From Notospermus geniculatus (lineage: Eukaryota; Nemertea; Pilidiophora; Heteronemertea; Lineidae): a DNA stretch of 64,000 nt. Numbering within the stretch: the first letter of the stretch is position 1; every line of letters starts with the position of its first letter. The notes beneath the pieces were generated by a model, which was not told the DNA's origin, ran no database searches, and was given only the letters and a program-made list of their open reading frames with translations. A program made the translations under genes and the position numbers. Below, piece after piece: positions 28,801 through 40,969 of the stretch. The stretch spans positions 76,070 through 140,069 of the forward strand of contig NMRB01000956.1 of the NCBI GenBank assembly GCA_002633025.1. Direction: 5' to 3'.

Positions 28801-30742
28801 TACTGTTTTGATGACTGTCGATAGTGATTTTTAATAACACCAAGATGAGCCTAGTGAGTTTTTTGCTAAAGATTTAAAGCATTCCTTGCCGATGAGTTCT
28901 TCGGACGGCTTCTGTAACGAAAAGAACTGCTCCGCCCACCGCGGGCTAATCTTCGTCATTGCAACCTTTCCTTTTTATTCCACCAATGTCCAAGAGTAAA
29001 TCCCCATCACAGCCACGCCGTTGTCACTTCTTCAAGTGGCATACGGCGCCGGGCATCAGATTGAAAACCTGAACAAAATGATCGCTTTGAGGTATCAAAA
29101 TCGAATCTGAATACGACGAAGGAGGATTTGTAATGAAATTTGTTTTGAGAAGTGTTCCGAGCGCCGTTGATTGCTAAAGTTGAAGAAAATCGCCATAAAG
29201 GTAAACCGGCCTCTATCTCGGCTTTGTCCACTCGAGATGCGGAAGTGAGCAAGCCTGAGGGTGTTTCTCACATGCCAACAAACCTCGACGGGTTCCCTGC
29301 CATTCAGACCACAACACTTCCTCTCAGCTCCCTGCCAATTGAGCAAGAAGACAATGCCTCGCTCTCTAAACATACAAAATGACTAACTCTCTTCAACAGA
29401 ATGCAACAAACGTAAGAGTTTTGTTGCTTGAAGGCGTTCTTCAAAGCAGACGATGAGAGGCGCGAGGCAGACGACATTTACACCTGGATTCTCAGCCGCA
29501 GTTACGCACCGGTTTCGGATGACAGTTCATTAGATTTGGCAGGGTGATATTACCGAGGGGTGAGGAAATGTGAAGGATCGTGTCCCAGTGTCCAATGACC
29601 AGTAATTTAGAACTGGGTAAAATGTTCGGTGTTAAATATCGTCTTGATTTTCTATAGAACTTGCGATGGGGTGATAAGGATTGATCAAGAAAATTGAAGG
29701 GTACCATTTCAAGGATTTAGAAGAACATTATGGTGTTTTGGCATTGATTTCCGTCCAGTGAAGGGGGTCTCAAAGGACAGAATAGGCTAATGTCCGCGAA
29801 GGTTTCGTTTGACTTACTCTTAGCGACCGGTTATACTAAAAATTTGGAGAAAATATAACGTCCCTGTTCTCTCATTAGAACACTTAGAGAAAGTAAAAAA
29901 TGCCATTAAAAGTGTCAATTTCTGAAGCAAGGTGTCAATTTCTGAAGCAACATTTTTTTTACAATCCTCGTTGCATTGCCCAATCACCGACATTACATTC
30001 TGCATCTCCGGGACAATTCTCACCGACGGACCAATCAAAACGCCGAGGTTAGTCTGGTGCGTAGACAAGGCAAATACAAATATTTTGTCGCGAAAAACAC
30101 TTATTGACTCAGTGGCTGATATAAAATGCAAAATTTTAGCATCAGCAGAGACATAAAATGGCGCCGTTTCCAACACCGACATTTCACGAAGCATGAAAAA
30201 TTCATAAGTAAACCAGATTCCTTTTGCTGTGTTTGCCCTGTTGCTTGGGTATTTATTTTAGCACCAACTGGAGACAAATTGTCTCCTTTCCTGACAGTTA
30301 AGTGCCTACTCTCCGCGACGAAAACCGACGTCAGGTCGAGAATCCATGATAAATTTAAATTTCAACGGCGCTGACGACCGAGTCTTGTTCAGAGTGTTCG
30401 GGATGGCGATAACCAGGACGAGAAATCAACTGAATAATAGATAACTGTATTACTCTGTTAACAAGAGGGTTATGAATACATTTTGATTGTAATGCAAATT
30501 CAAATAACTAATTACAGTTTAAAACCAATAAATGTATCTCCACAAAATGACGTGATGTGGTCAACGCCCGTTGTAGGATATTGGCGTTTGTCACTATGAG
30601 CAAATGCACACCGGAAGTCGGATAGAACCCGGATGTTGCGTTGCTTTTTAAGAAGCAATTTGATGGCACGATAATTTATCATCGCGGTACCGCAAAATTT
30701 GTCAACTTTTCCCGACATCTGAGTTCTTTATGATTCATGAAC
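25810..30742. other. No supported gene
   Basis: Contains NNNN at 27282-27285 beside a poly-C tract, and the CCATGG-rich block at 28060-28275. Frames of 90-124 codons at 27629-30374 lie in opposing pairs without domains. TGTCAATTTCTGAAGCAA is duplicated at 29913-29950. Confidence 0.45.
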
Positions 30743-30983
30743 CTAAAGCTAGGAATCCACTGCTGATTTTCTGCGTTGCGACTTGCTTTGCAACCTGCTA
30801 CCTGCGATTGAATACGATCGCAAGGAACTGATACCGGGCGCCGACCGATTGCCGACTGAAATTGACCACATCTTCGCCACTGATGGAAATCACGTCTGGC
30901 GAGTCCACTTCGGCGATCGAGCGCCCAGTTGCAAAGCAAGTCGCAACGCAGAATCAGTTTGAACATCAATGGTGGATTCCTAG
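30743..30983. mobile_element. MITE, CTAAAGCTAGGAATCCAC family, copy 2
   Basis: CTAGGAATCCAC at 30749 and GTGGATTCCTAG ending 30983 are perfect inverted ends. The interior matches copy 1, including TTGCGACTTGCTTTGCAACC and its near complement. No coding capacity. Confidence 0.78.
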
Positions 30984-31079
30984 GAAGTTGAACATCTACA
31001 ATATTCTAAAAATGGTTTCCATGGTCGAAACTAATTGTACATTTCGTCGAAAGACACCATCTTCGGAATCTGACGGAAG

Positions 31080-31440
31080 CGGGAGCGGCGTGGTGTAGTG
31101 GTTAGCGAGACGGACTTCTGATCAGAAGGTCCCGGGTTCGATTCCCAGTCCTGACCAAGAAAAACAAACACGCTCGCTTGTGACCTTGAGCAAGTCACTT
31201 TGCCTCACTTGCTTCACCCCACCCATGTGTAAAAGGGGTACCTGGCTGGTAGTGATGGTCTATGTGAATGTTAGTCCAAGAGCGCTAAATCGGCTGCCGG
31301 GACTGTAATACTCCCCGGGGAGTGGAGAAAGTTAATTGGAATGAACAGACCTATAGCTGGGGGTAATAATGTAAAGCGCATTGAGCAGGTCAACTGGAAA
31401 TGCGCTATATAAGAACTAACATTATTATTATTATTATTAA
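31080..31440 (+). mobile_element. tRNA-derived SINE
   Basis: tRNA-like head with A-box GTGGTGTAGTGGTTAGCG and B-box GGGTTCGATTCCC. The roughly 270-bp body ends GGTAATAATGTAAAGCGCAT ... GCGCTATATAAG ... (ATT)n. The 3' part is shared with the SINE at 56779. It is flanked by CACCATCTTCGGA before and TCCGAAGATGAGGTG after, that is, by an inverted rather than direct repeat. Confidence 0.85.
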
Positions 31441-32608
31441 GTATCCGAAGATGAGGTGAAAGTGACGTTGAATGGTCAAATTAGCGAGACGGTGGCCTGT
31501 TCCCTTCAAGCGTGGGAAATTCGGCCAAGATTTCCTAATCTGCATCGGAATTCTGAAGAAGACGACAACCGTTATGGAGAGGGAAGCGTCTCTTGAGATT
31601 TCACCATCACCGATATACTTGCCGGGGGCAGTGTTCCAGTGGCCTGGGATGGTTAGTACAACGGTCCTAGGAGGGGAACTGACGAGGACCCTTGTATCAT
31701 TCCCTCAGGGATTTTCGCATGGCCTGACAAAACGCAGCAGACACATCCCTAATGAGCAAGGCTACTGGGTTATATGAAGGAGTTATATATAGCGCTAGCT
31801 CATTAGGCTGCGATGGTCAACGGAAGGGTGCCACACGCGAAAAGGCCAACTCACAATAGGGACAGGGGAAGAGACGACCGCTTTTCAATTTCTGACCGGC
31901 GGTGGGAATTGGACCATTCTTGGTCGACCCTGAGACGTTTGGAATGCGTTACGCCTATCACTGACCTTTATTTTTGGCTAGAACTGATCATGTTGAGTTG
32001 AGTATGCTCAACATCAACTGGTCACAACTGCAGCAGAGTATAGGCCTAGGCCTACTTCAGACCGACTTTTAAATACATGTACATGTAATTTTATTAAAAT
32101 CTGCCTTCATGATCTCCCATCCTCGAACAAAGGAAGGGGACTTTTACAAAGTGATGTTCCGTCATTTTATGATGGCAAAATTACTCCACCCAGTCCATTC
32201 CATCTACGACGTATATTCATGTACCTTGTCGCCAAATCTTATCACAAAGTACATTTATTATGACACTCTTGCTTTCTCTGCAACCAAGGGCGGGGCCAAT
32301 GGCATGCTGTGGGCGTAGTTTCGCTGATGATCACGTGGCCAGTATTGATTTTTCACCCCCACTTCATTTCTCGGTAATATATGAATGCTAGTCCGATGTC
32401 GCCGGGAAAAGTTGCCGCTCTTGCTTATAGCTATAAGAGAAAAGTTCCCCCTCTTGCTTATAGCTATAAGAGAAATAATATTTCTTCGCCAACAAAACAG
32501 TTTTTGATACAGGTACTGCTGTGTCCGACAGCAAAACGCACATCTCAGCTTATTTCCTGCAATGCGTCGTGCTACAACGAGCAATACTAATAGTATATTC
32601 GTTGACAG
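31441..32608. other. No supported gene
   Basis: A 31-bp unit with TCTTGCTTATAGCTATAAGA is duplicated at 32415-32475. Other frames lack support. Confidence 0.45.
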
Positions 32609-32732
32609 GGTTTGGGTGTGCGAGACTACCATCCAAGTTGGGTTTGGGTGTGCGAGACTACCATCCAAGTACTACCATCCAAGACTACCATCCAAGTTGG
32701 GTTTGGGTGTGCGAGACTACCATCCAAGTTGT
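32609..32732. repeat. 31-bp tandem repeat
   Basis: Three copies of GGGTTTGGGTGTGCGAGACT plus ACCATCCAAGT, with short extra ACTACCATCCAAG pieces between copies 2 and 3. Confidence 0.85.
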
Positions 32733-32756
32733 ATAAATTCCTCCATTGAAATGCAT

Positions 32757-32890
32757 CTAAAGCTAGGAATCCACTGCTGATTTTCAACCTGATTCTGCTT
32801 TGCGACTTGCTTTGCAACCTGCTACCTGCGATTGAACACACGACCGCAAGGAACTGATACCGGTCGGCGACCGATTGCGACCTGATCTTT
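32757..32890. mobile_element. MITE, CTAAAGCTAGGAATCCAC family, truncated copy 3
   Basis: Starts CTAAAGCTAGGAATCCACTG and follows the family to CGGTCGGCGACCGATTGCGA, then diverges; the right end is missing. Confidence 0.72.
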
Positions 32891-32896
32891 CGCCAT

Positions 32897-33340
32897 TATG
32901 TTGATTCTCCCTAAATGTACCTGCTAATGGTTTTATCTCTCGTCTTTTTTTGCTCTTTTACCGTTAAAACTCACTGTGGGGTCTGCTGTCAAACGAGAAT
33001 GACCAACGCCTAGTTTTTATCAGCTTCGACGACTCAAAAACGTCCCCAGTAACTGCAGGGCCGCCTAACGTCCTTCTACGGGGTAGGACTTTGCCATATA
33101 CTTCGTACATCAATAAATGTACAGGAAAATGTACATGAATGTGAAAAACTGTTTTTCACAAAATTTTCCCAGTATATTATTTTGTTTCTTCATTATGTTG
33201 ATTCTTCATGGTACTGGGTGATACCTAGTAGGCCTACTGGTTTTATCACTGTGTCTTTCTTTGCGCTTTCTTATCGTTTAAATCACTCTGCGGGGTCCGC
33301 TGTCAAACGAGAGTAGGCCTAATCTATTTCTCTGTGTTGG
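32897..33340. repeat. Diverged direct duplication of about 130 bp
   Basis: CATTATGTTGATTCT, CTGGTTTTATC, ACCGTTAAAACTCACTGTGG and TCTGCTGTCAAACGAGA recur in the same order near 32897 and 33190, some 290 bases apart. Confidence 0.6.
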
Positions 33341-33479
33341 AAGGTTATGATCTGACAAAATCCTCCTACAAAGCATCACAGACGACTCCACAAATACTGA
33401 TGCTGCCATCTATGTACTCTCAGTGGCACTGATGTCAGATCTCACTTTGTGATGCCAGTGAGATTATCACTGATGCTGC

Positions 33480-34000
33480 CGTCTATGGTAAGGCGGAGTA
33501 GACTTAATTCTTATTTAATGGACCCACTAAATGCTCGTTTATGGATACATATATTCGGGCAATTAATTGGTCCATTATTTCAGCCAATAGCGTCTTGTTT
33601 TTATATGGACTCATTAATTCGAATATGTATCCATTAAATCGAATATATGTACTCATTAAATCTAATATATGTATTCATTAAATCGAATATAAGTATGTAC
33701 TCATTAATTCGAATATATGGACTCATGTACGTACATGTATACAACACAACTTCTGCCGGTAAATACCGGATTCCACCAATCAGGATTCAGTTTTATATGG
33801 ATCCACTAATTCGCACAACTTCCTCTTTTACCGATAAAACTGAACCCTGATTGGTCGAATCTGGTATTTACCGGCGGAAGTTCTTGTCGAAATTAATGGG
33901 CCCATATTTTGATTAAGAGGTCATACATGTACATGTATATTCGAATTAAAATGGGTACATGTACATCTAAAAACTAGACGCTATTGGCTGAAATAATGTG
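33480..34000. repeat. Nested foldback with ATTCGAATATATGTAC repeats
   Basis: An inner inverted repeat (ACTTCTGCCGGTAAATACC at 33750 with GGTATTTACCGGCGGAAGT at 33865) sits next to tandem copies of TACTCATTAAATCGAATATA at 33600-33725. Outer parts also pair (CAGCCAATAGCGTCTTGTTT at 33582 with AAACTAGACGCTATTGGCTG at 33971). It looks like a composite foldback element. Confidence 0.65.
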
Positions 34001-34015
34001 CACTCCCCAGGTTCA

Positions 34016-34124
34016 GGGCCAATGTTCCCGAAGCCGTCGTAAGGTTAACGATGTCGTTACGCTATGCATTTTTCCAGTTTTAACGACATCGTTAACCTTA
34101 CGACGGCTTCGGGAACATGGGCCC
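34016..34124. mobile_element. 109-bp MITE with GGGCC-GTTCCCGAAGCCGTC ends
   Basis: TTCCCGAAGCCGTCGTAAGG and GTTAACGATGTCGTTA at the left, with exact complements at the right, separated by a short loop. Almost the whole element folds on itself. Confidence 0.75.
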
Positions 34125-35631
34125 AGATCAGTCAACGCCCTGTATCGCCCCAAAAAAATGTAAGGGGTTAATGACTTTTATCACAATCCTCACAGAATGA
34201 ACATGCCCAGAAAACCAAATCAGGTCTGATTATGTAACGGCTAATACACTACTGTGGTCAATCTGGTATTGGGTTTATATTCAGGGTTTTCAATCTAATT
34301 CAACAACACAACCTATCCGAACCCGCGACTTTGTGATGTAAGACCACCACGGCTCGGCTAGGCATGACGGTGTCCAAGGATACTTGAATGGAAGTTAATA
34401 CCTCAATGAGAATTGGTCTGAGTTACGCAATCATTCACAACTCATGCACACATGCCACGAGGTCATTTTTGGTGGAAGTTTGGTGTGTGCCGGACGTGGT
34501 GGAGGGGAGCAGGAGCAAGAAAAACGTGGTCATCTGAAGTATTGGTAAGAAAGTTTCGTTTTTATGTGCATATGAGGTATGCAGGCCCAGGCTGTCCTCT
34601 ATATGATTACAATTAGGGGAAATTCAGGTGCCTCTCACTTATCCTCAGTTGCCTCTCAGCATATCATACTGAAACAAATGTGATATTTATTTTCGGTTCT
34701 TTTTCTACTTCCAGGCCTTCTCTGGTATGGTAATGGTGTGAGACAGAAACGCTGGCCACCACGAACCACTCCACAATGAAATTTCGATGAGGATTGAAGC
34801 ATATTGATGACGAGAGATGCGAACTCGAGGTCCTGCCCTTCACGGAATGATGACACGCGGTAAGTTGCTATTTCTTTTGAGAAGTCTCCTGATTTCATGG
34901 CTGGTATTATAAAAGTTACCAAATGGTTTTCCTTAAGATTTGCACAGCGAGGTGCAATATAAGTGTACTACAAAACCGGAAGGAAAAGCATTTGCTAGCT
35001 TTTATAAATACAATGTACCACCCCAAATCTCTGACGGTACCGAAAATGTCGTGTTGTGTGACAGGAGGAACTCTCCAGGGAATAAAATGCCCCCCCCTCC
35101 CGTTGTATAATTATAAGACTTCCTGTCGGTGATCGGCGAATGGTGTCGCCATATCTGAAGTGATCTTGAAACTAGAGGCCCTCATGCGGTGCCCCCCCCC
35201 CCCGACTGCCATCTGTTGTCCGTCGAAAGAATCACCAGGAAATCGAGCTGCCATCCTCCACGGATAACATGCTTGTTTATTCAGTACCAACCATCTCTTT
35301 TTCAGCCCGGAGCTGCCAAACGTCACCTCCTCCAACGATATCGAAGGGAACGAAATACTTCGGGACTCCATCAACAGAATTCGCTCGGTTCTACGGAGAT
35401 AACGTTACAAATCACGTCACGTGACGCATGAACTGATACCAGGACTTGATACGAATCGGTGTGAGTGAACTCTGATATCAGGACTTTATACGAATGAATT
35501 GAATGTGTGAATGAATTCTTATGGGACCTGGCTGTTTTTTCCGTCGGGCAGTTTCACTGCTGATATTAGTGTTAGTCGTGGGGAAAGGACTTTACATCGA
35601 ACCCCAGTGAGAGACAGTAGACCCCTTTCGA

Positions 35632-36174
35632 AAGTCGGCCATTTCGGCGCTGAGGGTAAAAACAACTCATGAAATGGGAAAGTGCATTAAGTTTTGCCAG
35701 AAATTGCAGAAATAACTGCCAGAAACGCTTGAAATTTGGCCAAACCATTTAGAAGTGCGAGAAAATAAAAATGTGTGTCATCGGTAAATTATTCGAGAAA
35801 TTGGCGATTTTCTACACCTGAACAATAGGTGGATTAACAGACACTTTAAACCTTCTATTGTTCAGGTGAAGAAAAATGCAGAAATCTTCAAAAATTGATC
35901 GATGACACACAATTTTTTTCACACAATTCTCAATGGATTGGCCCTCACATCACGTCAGCCAAATTTCAAGCGTTTCTGACCGGTCCTACTAAACAGCGTC
36001 AGCAACAAATTTTAGCGTCAACAAGCGTCAGCAACATTAAAGTTGGCGTCAGCAAGGTTTTATAACATCCTCAGGGCGTTTCTGACATTTATTTCTGCAA
36101 TTTCTGGCAAAATTTAATGCATTTTCCTATTCATTTTTACCCTCGGCGCCGAAATGGCCGACTTTCGAAAGGGG
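35632..36174. mobile_element. 543-bp foldback element with CCCCTTTCGAAAGTCGGCCA ends
   Basis: Long inverted ends of 100-150 bp (CCCCTTTCGAAAGTCGGCCA, TGCAGAAATAA, CAAGCGTTTCTG, all with complements at the right side). A second palindrome in the middle has CACCTGAACAATAG / CTATTGTTCAGGTG. It is present only in the left arm, so it inserted after, or was lost since, the arms separated. No transposase frame. Confidence 0.75.
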
Positions 36175-36832
36175 CGTATGCACCTGCTTTGAGTAGATGC
36201 AGGCCATAGACTGCGACAAATATCGGTCTTTAGGCAACGGTCTTCCACATAGTTTATCAAACTCTAGTTTTAGGCCTATAGATTTCTTAACCATCCGATT
36301 TTGATGTGTTATATTTCTTTATGTACATTCAGTCACCCTTTACATCCGATTTCCCAGCGTCTTAGTGTGTAGGCCTATCTTTTTTAGGGCGTCCAAAGGT
36401 TAGATAATCAATACATGAAATATATAGTATTACGCCCTACTGTTCTGGCTATGGAAAAATTTCGACCAGATTTTGTGAAAAACGTCATCAAAATATACAA
36501 AAACGTCATCAAAATATGTGAAAAAGAATCATACTCCGTGAAAAACGTCATCACAATATGCATTCACGTGACACAGAATCCCATAAAACGTCATTCATGA
36601 CCTTGAACACAATGAAATTTAGGTCAATATTCGATAGGGAATTCGTCTATGTGTATTGTGTGTTGATGCATTTTCTTTTCAACCTTAATAAAACAGTACA
36701 ACGAAATTATGAAACTGTATTGGCATAATGTNTCTTGTTATTTCTGTCGCTGTAGGCTACATATACATGATATTTGTCACTACATCCCGATGTTAATGGT
36801 TATAGAGGTAGCCGTGTTGATCGTTGAATGAA

Positions 36833-37013
36833 TAGAAATAAAAATAGGTAACACCGTCTTTTAAATGAACTTGGTTATATTGAGACAAGCTTTTGACCCT
36901 ATCGGGCCTTCATCAGGTCTTCAGCAGACCTGATGAAGGCCCGATAGGGTCGAAAGCTTGTCTCAATATAACCAAGTTCATTTAAAAGACGGTGTTACCT
37001 ATTTTCATTTCTA
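36833..37013. repeat. 181-bp near-perfect hairpin, left arm
   Basis: TAGAAATAAAAATAGGTAAC and its complement bound an almost uninterrupted inverted repeat. Its middle reads CCTGATGAAGGCCCGATAGG then GTCGAAAGCTTGTC on both strands. A diverged copy occupies 40545-40739 in the right arm. Confidence 0.85.
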
Positions 37014-37607
37014 TACATCACGATTTTGATGGGTTCCTGTATTTTTATTCACTTCTTACCATGCTTGTATCATTGCCATCCGATTTCCCGAATTTGATGT
37101 ACATTAGGCCTAAAAGGCCGAGTTCTCGAAGTCTGTTTCGAGGCAGATGGTCAAGTCCATAGTCTCGGATGTGACATTTGTTTTGACTTAGTGCAGTCTC
37201 TGCAACTAATAGCACCAAATATTAACGATCATGTTCCTTGCATCATGTCAGGCCCTTGCCTTTCTATGCCCCTGGTATTGAATTAAGTTCATTGCGATTC
37301 ATTATTAAGGCACTGTTTGCTAATTAGTGCTTTGATTATGAATGACAGTTAATGAACTTAATCAGCAGGGGTATAGACGGACAAAAACCCGACGTGATGC
37401 AGGGAACTTAGTCTCTGCAACAGATGACACCAAATAACGGCTAAGTCAAAAAATGTCACGTCCTAGATCATGGACTTGACCATCTGCCTCTAAAGAGACT
37501 TCGAGAACTCGGCGAATATCATTGTCAGCAATTGATATACTGTAAATTTCATTCAATATATGTAATATTCTATATATCGCAGTTTGTAGAAAGGGGACAA
37601 TTTCACA

Positions 37608-37900
37608 CAAATATGGCGGCCCCGAGCAGCTAAAGGTATTCACCGTGCTGTACAACATGGCGGCCGAGGCAAACATGGCGGGAAATGACAACGACAACCT
37701 AAACTTACCGATTATACATTCAGGTCTGAAATATAGGCAAGTCCAGCGACGTCAAACATGTCACCATCACATGGAGGAACTTCTGATGAAGCTTCGAGAC
37801 ATTCTGAAAAGAGAGGAAAGAATAGAATGTAAGGATAGAATGTAATCCCTGCCAGTGGAACCAAAGACAAAATGGCCAGCAAAATGGCCGACACACATGT
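37608..37900 (+). promoter_or_regulatory. Cluster of YY1-like ATGGCGGC/ATGGCC motifs
   Basis: AAATATGGCGGCC, AACATGGCGGCCG, AACATGGCGGGAA, AAAATGGCCAGC and AAAATGGCCGAC occur within 290 bases, all on the plus strand. AANATGGCGGC is the YY1 consensus and often overlaps transcription start and start codons in animals. Function is inferred. Confidence 0.4.
37655..37831 (+). CDS. Possible first exon with unknown product
   Basis: An open frame begins MAAEANMAGNDNDNLNLPII and includes QRRQTCHHHMEELLMKLRDI before a GTAAGG donor-like site at 37832. ATGGCGGCC sequences at the start resemble first exons under YY1-type promoters. The right arm of the inverted repeat preserves QRRQTCHHHMEELLLKLRDI on the opposite strand with few changes, but has GTAATC at the donor. 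The product is not recognised. No downstream exon was identified, so it may be a truncated, duplicated 5' end. Confidence 0.35.
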
Positions 37901-38378
37901 ACGAAGTTATTAGGCTACATGGACGACGAATACACGAGAGCTGCTTTCGGCAAGACGCACCGGGGTTCCACGACTGCTAAATGTACCAAAAATCAAGCAA
38001 TACGGCTTTAGTATTACTGTAATTGTGGTCATAAATTAACATTGGTGCAGAGAAATATTTGTATCTTACCTTGAATTGAGATGTTTTTCTTCAATAAAAA
38101 TCCGTAAAAAAAGCATGCCTCTTCGTCCTGCCTTCATGGCGCACCTCTACCCAAGTACGTGCGCACCCCTTGACTTCTGCCCTTCAACTGGCTGTTCGGC
38201 CGAGACACGTGACACACCCTGCGATCGGAGCGCCACTGGCGGCGAAAATTAAAGGAGCACGATGTGCAGTCTGTATGCACAACTCATGTCGACGTAGAGG
38301 AAGCCACCTAGCGGCAGCAATACGAACTACAAAAATCCATTGGCAATGCACGTAACCATTCGCCGACAACGTAGATAA

Positions 38379-38700
38379 ACCCTGCTGTTGGAGAGTGGCC
38401 CAGTGGCGCCCCCTGCCGGAATATTGCAATACCGGGCTCCTTTAAAAGGGAGAGTGAAAACGAATGGTGTTCTGCTACATGTATTTTCCCCATATCCATT
38501 AAACCCTGCTGTTGGAGAGTGGCCGAGTGGCGCCCCCTGCCGGAATATTGCAATACCAGGCTCCTTTAAAAGGGGGAGTGAAAACGAATGGTGTTCAGCT
38601 ACATGTATTTTTCCCATCTCCATTAAAACCCTGCTGTTGGAGAGTGGCCCAGTGGCGCCCCCTGCCGGAAAACGTAGCAATACCCGGCTCCTTTAAAGGG
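38379..38700. repeat. 124-bp tandem repeat, left inner end of the inverted repeat
   Basis: Three copies, period 124-125, each beginning CCCTGCTGTTGGAGAGTGGC. Each holds GGCGCCCCCTGCCGG (38404, 38528, 38653), a strong resemblance to the CTCF core on the minus strand. The right arm holds the inverted counterpart at 39500-39790. Confidence 0.85.
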
Positions 38701-39342
38701 AAGATTGAACAAATATATTCAGCCAGATGGTCTGGAAACCTTTGTCCTGTCCTTAGCCAAAGTTTCACTTAGCCCAGTTCGCACCGTCCTGCGTTAAATG
38801 GAAAATAATAGCGAATTACGGTAGAAACTGCGAATGCAGGACACTGGTCTGTTTAGAAGAAGGATATACCTACAAAATGACACCAATTGTGTCCCGCCGA
38901 AACCTATATTTTCTCTCCAAACCTACATTTTCCTGCGTAAATCTCATATTCGGTCATAAAACCTACTTCCAGCATTCGTAAATACAGGATTCGGTTTTGT
39001 GAAGCTCAATTTCACGTCTTAAACCCATATTTGGCATTCCAGGTCTTCTTTAACAAAGAAAATATAGGTAAGGCCGCGCTGAAACCAAGTTTTTCTCACT
39101 TCGTTACCGAAACCAGGTTTCGGTTGTCGAAACCTATATTTTCTCTCCAAACCTACATTTTCTCGCGTAAATCACATATTCGGTCATGAAACCTACTTTC
39201 AGCATTTGAGATTTTGTAGTACCATCATTTTTAGCAATGAGATATTTTGTAACGTTACAAAATCTCTCCAGTGGTGAGATTTTTTAACATCACTTTTAGC
39301 AGGGAGATGACCATCTTTTTTCAATCTCCCCTTTAAAGGAGC
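38701..39342. other. Unpaired centre of the inverted repeat
   Basis: Contains two direct copies of a roughly 90-bp segment starting CGAAACCTATATTTTCTCTC (38900 and 39128). It also has short repeats of AATCTC / GAGATTTT (39210-39340). No coding frame is supported. Confidence 0.65.
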
Positions 39343-39496
39343 CAGGTGTGACAGGAATTAAAGTCCGGTTCTATTGTTCAGCGGTGGCTTAGGATATATG
39401 GCTAGAGAGACGACGACCATCTGGATATAACCTTACAATAGCGGGCTATTGTTTGGCGGACTTGCATTCCTAGGACGTTGATTCCTGTCACACCTG
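39343..39496. mobile_element. 154-bp MITE with CAGGTGTGACAGGAAT ends
   Basis: Perfect 16-bp inverted ends (39343-39358 and 39481-39496). It interrupts a copy of the tandem repeat in the right arm, after GGAGC, and has no counterpart in the left arm. Confidence 0.75.
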
Positions 39497-39499
39497 TAC

Positions 39500-39790
39500 T
39501 ATTGACACTTTTCCGATAGAGGGCGCCACTGGGCACTCTCCAACAGCAGGGTTTAAATTTTTATGTAGCTGAATACCATTTTTTTCAGTCTCTCTTTTAA
39601 AGGAGCCGGGTATTGCTACGTTTTCCTGCAGGGGGCGCCACTGGGCCACTCTCCAACAGCAGGGTTTAAGTTAATACATGTAGCTGAATACCATTTTTTT
39701 CAATCTATCTTTTAAAGGAGCCAGGTATTGCGCTATTCCGGCAGGGGGCGCCACTGGGCCACTCTCCAACAGCAGGGTTTATCTACGTTG
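39500..39790. repeat. Tandem repeat, right inner end of the inverted repeat
   Basis: Three copies with spacing 111-114 of the inverse of the 38379 unit, each containing a GGGGGCGCCACTGG-like block (39513, diverged; 39627; 39738). The plus strand reads CCGGCAGGGGGCGCCA, CTCF-like and oppositely oriented to the left arm. Confidence 0.83.
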
Positions 39791-40544
39791 TCGGCGAATG
39801 GTTACGAGCTTTCGCAATGGATTTTTGTTGTTCGTATTGCTGTCGCTAGGTGGCTTCCTCTACGTGGACAGGAGTTGTGCATACAGACTGAACATCGTGC
39901 TCCTTTAATTTTCGCCGCAAGTGGCGCTCCGATCGCAGGGTGTGTCACGTGTCTCGGCCGAACAGCCAGTTGAAGGGCAGAAGTCGAGGGGTGCGCACGT
40001 ACTTTGGTAGAGGTGCACCATATGAAGGCAGGAGGAAGAAGCATGCTGTTTTTTACGGATTTTTATTGAAGGAAAACATCTCAGTTCAAGGTAAGATACA
40101 AATATTTCTCTGCACCAATGTTAATTTATGACCACAAGTAATACTAAAGCCTAATTGCTCGATTTTTGGTACATTTAGCAGTCGTGGAACCCCTGCGTCT
40201 TGCCGAAACCAGCTCTCGTATATTCGTCGTCCATAAAATAACTTCGTAGGCTACATGTGTGTCGGCCATTTTGCGGGCCATTTTGTCTTTAGTTCAACTG
40301 GCAGGGATTACATTCTATTTTGGCTTTCCTCTCTTTTCAGAATGTCTCGAAGCTTCAACAGAAGTTCCTCCATGTGATGGTGACATGTTTGACGACGCTG
40401 GNATCTGCCTCGAAACAGACTTCGAGAACTCAGCCTTTTAGGCCTAGTGTACATCGAATACGGGAAATCGGATGGCAATAATGATACAAGCATGAAGTAG
40501 TGAATAAAAATACGGGAACCCATCAAAATCGGGATCTAGGCCTT

Positions 40545-40739
40545 TAGAAGTGAAAATAGCTAACACCGTCTTTTAAATCAACTTGGTTTTATTGAGACAA
40601 GCTTTCGACACTATAAATCGGGCTTTCATCAGGTCTGGTGAACATCAGCCCCTCAGGTCTGGTGAACACCTGATGAAGGGTCGAAAGCTTGTCTCAACCA
40701 AGTTGATTTAAAAGACGGTGTTACCTATTTTTATTTCTA
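40545..40739. repeat. Diverged hairpin, right arm
   Basis: Counterpart of the 36833 hairpin. The inner CCTGATGAAG-hairpin-GTCGAAAGC core has lost its stem on one side (CTGATGAAGGGTCGAAAG). Confidence 0.78.
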
Positions 40740-40969
40740 TTCATTCATTCAACGATCAACACGGCTACCTCTATAATTAACATCGGGATGTAGTGAGAAA
40801 TATCATGCAGCGACAGAAATAAAGAAGATAGGCCTACACACTATAAGACGCTGGGAAATCGGATGTAAAGGGTGACTGAATGTACATACAGAAATGTAAC
40901 ACATCAAAATCGGATGATTAAGAAATCTATACTATAGGCCTAAAACTATAGTTTGATAAACTATGTGGA

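Noticed and set aside
38301-38700. Overlapping frames around 38300-38770 on both strands
   Set aside because: They arise from the three-copy 124-bp repeat and recur in the inverted arm.
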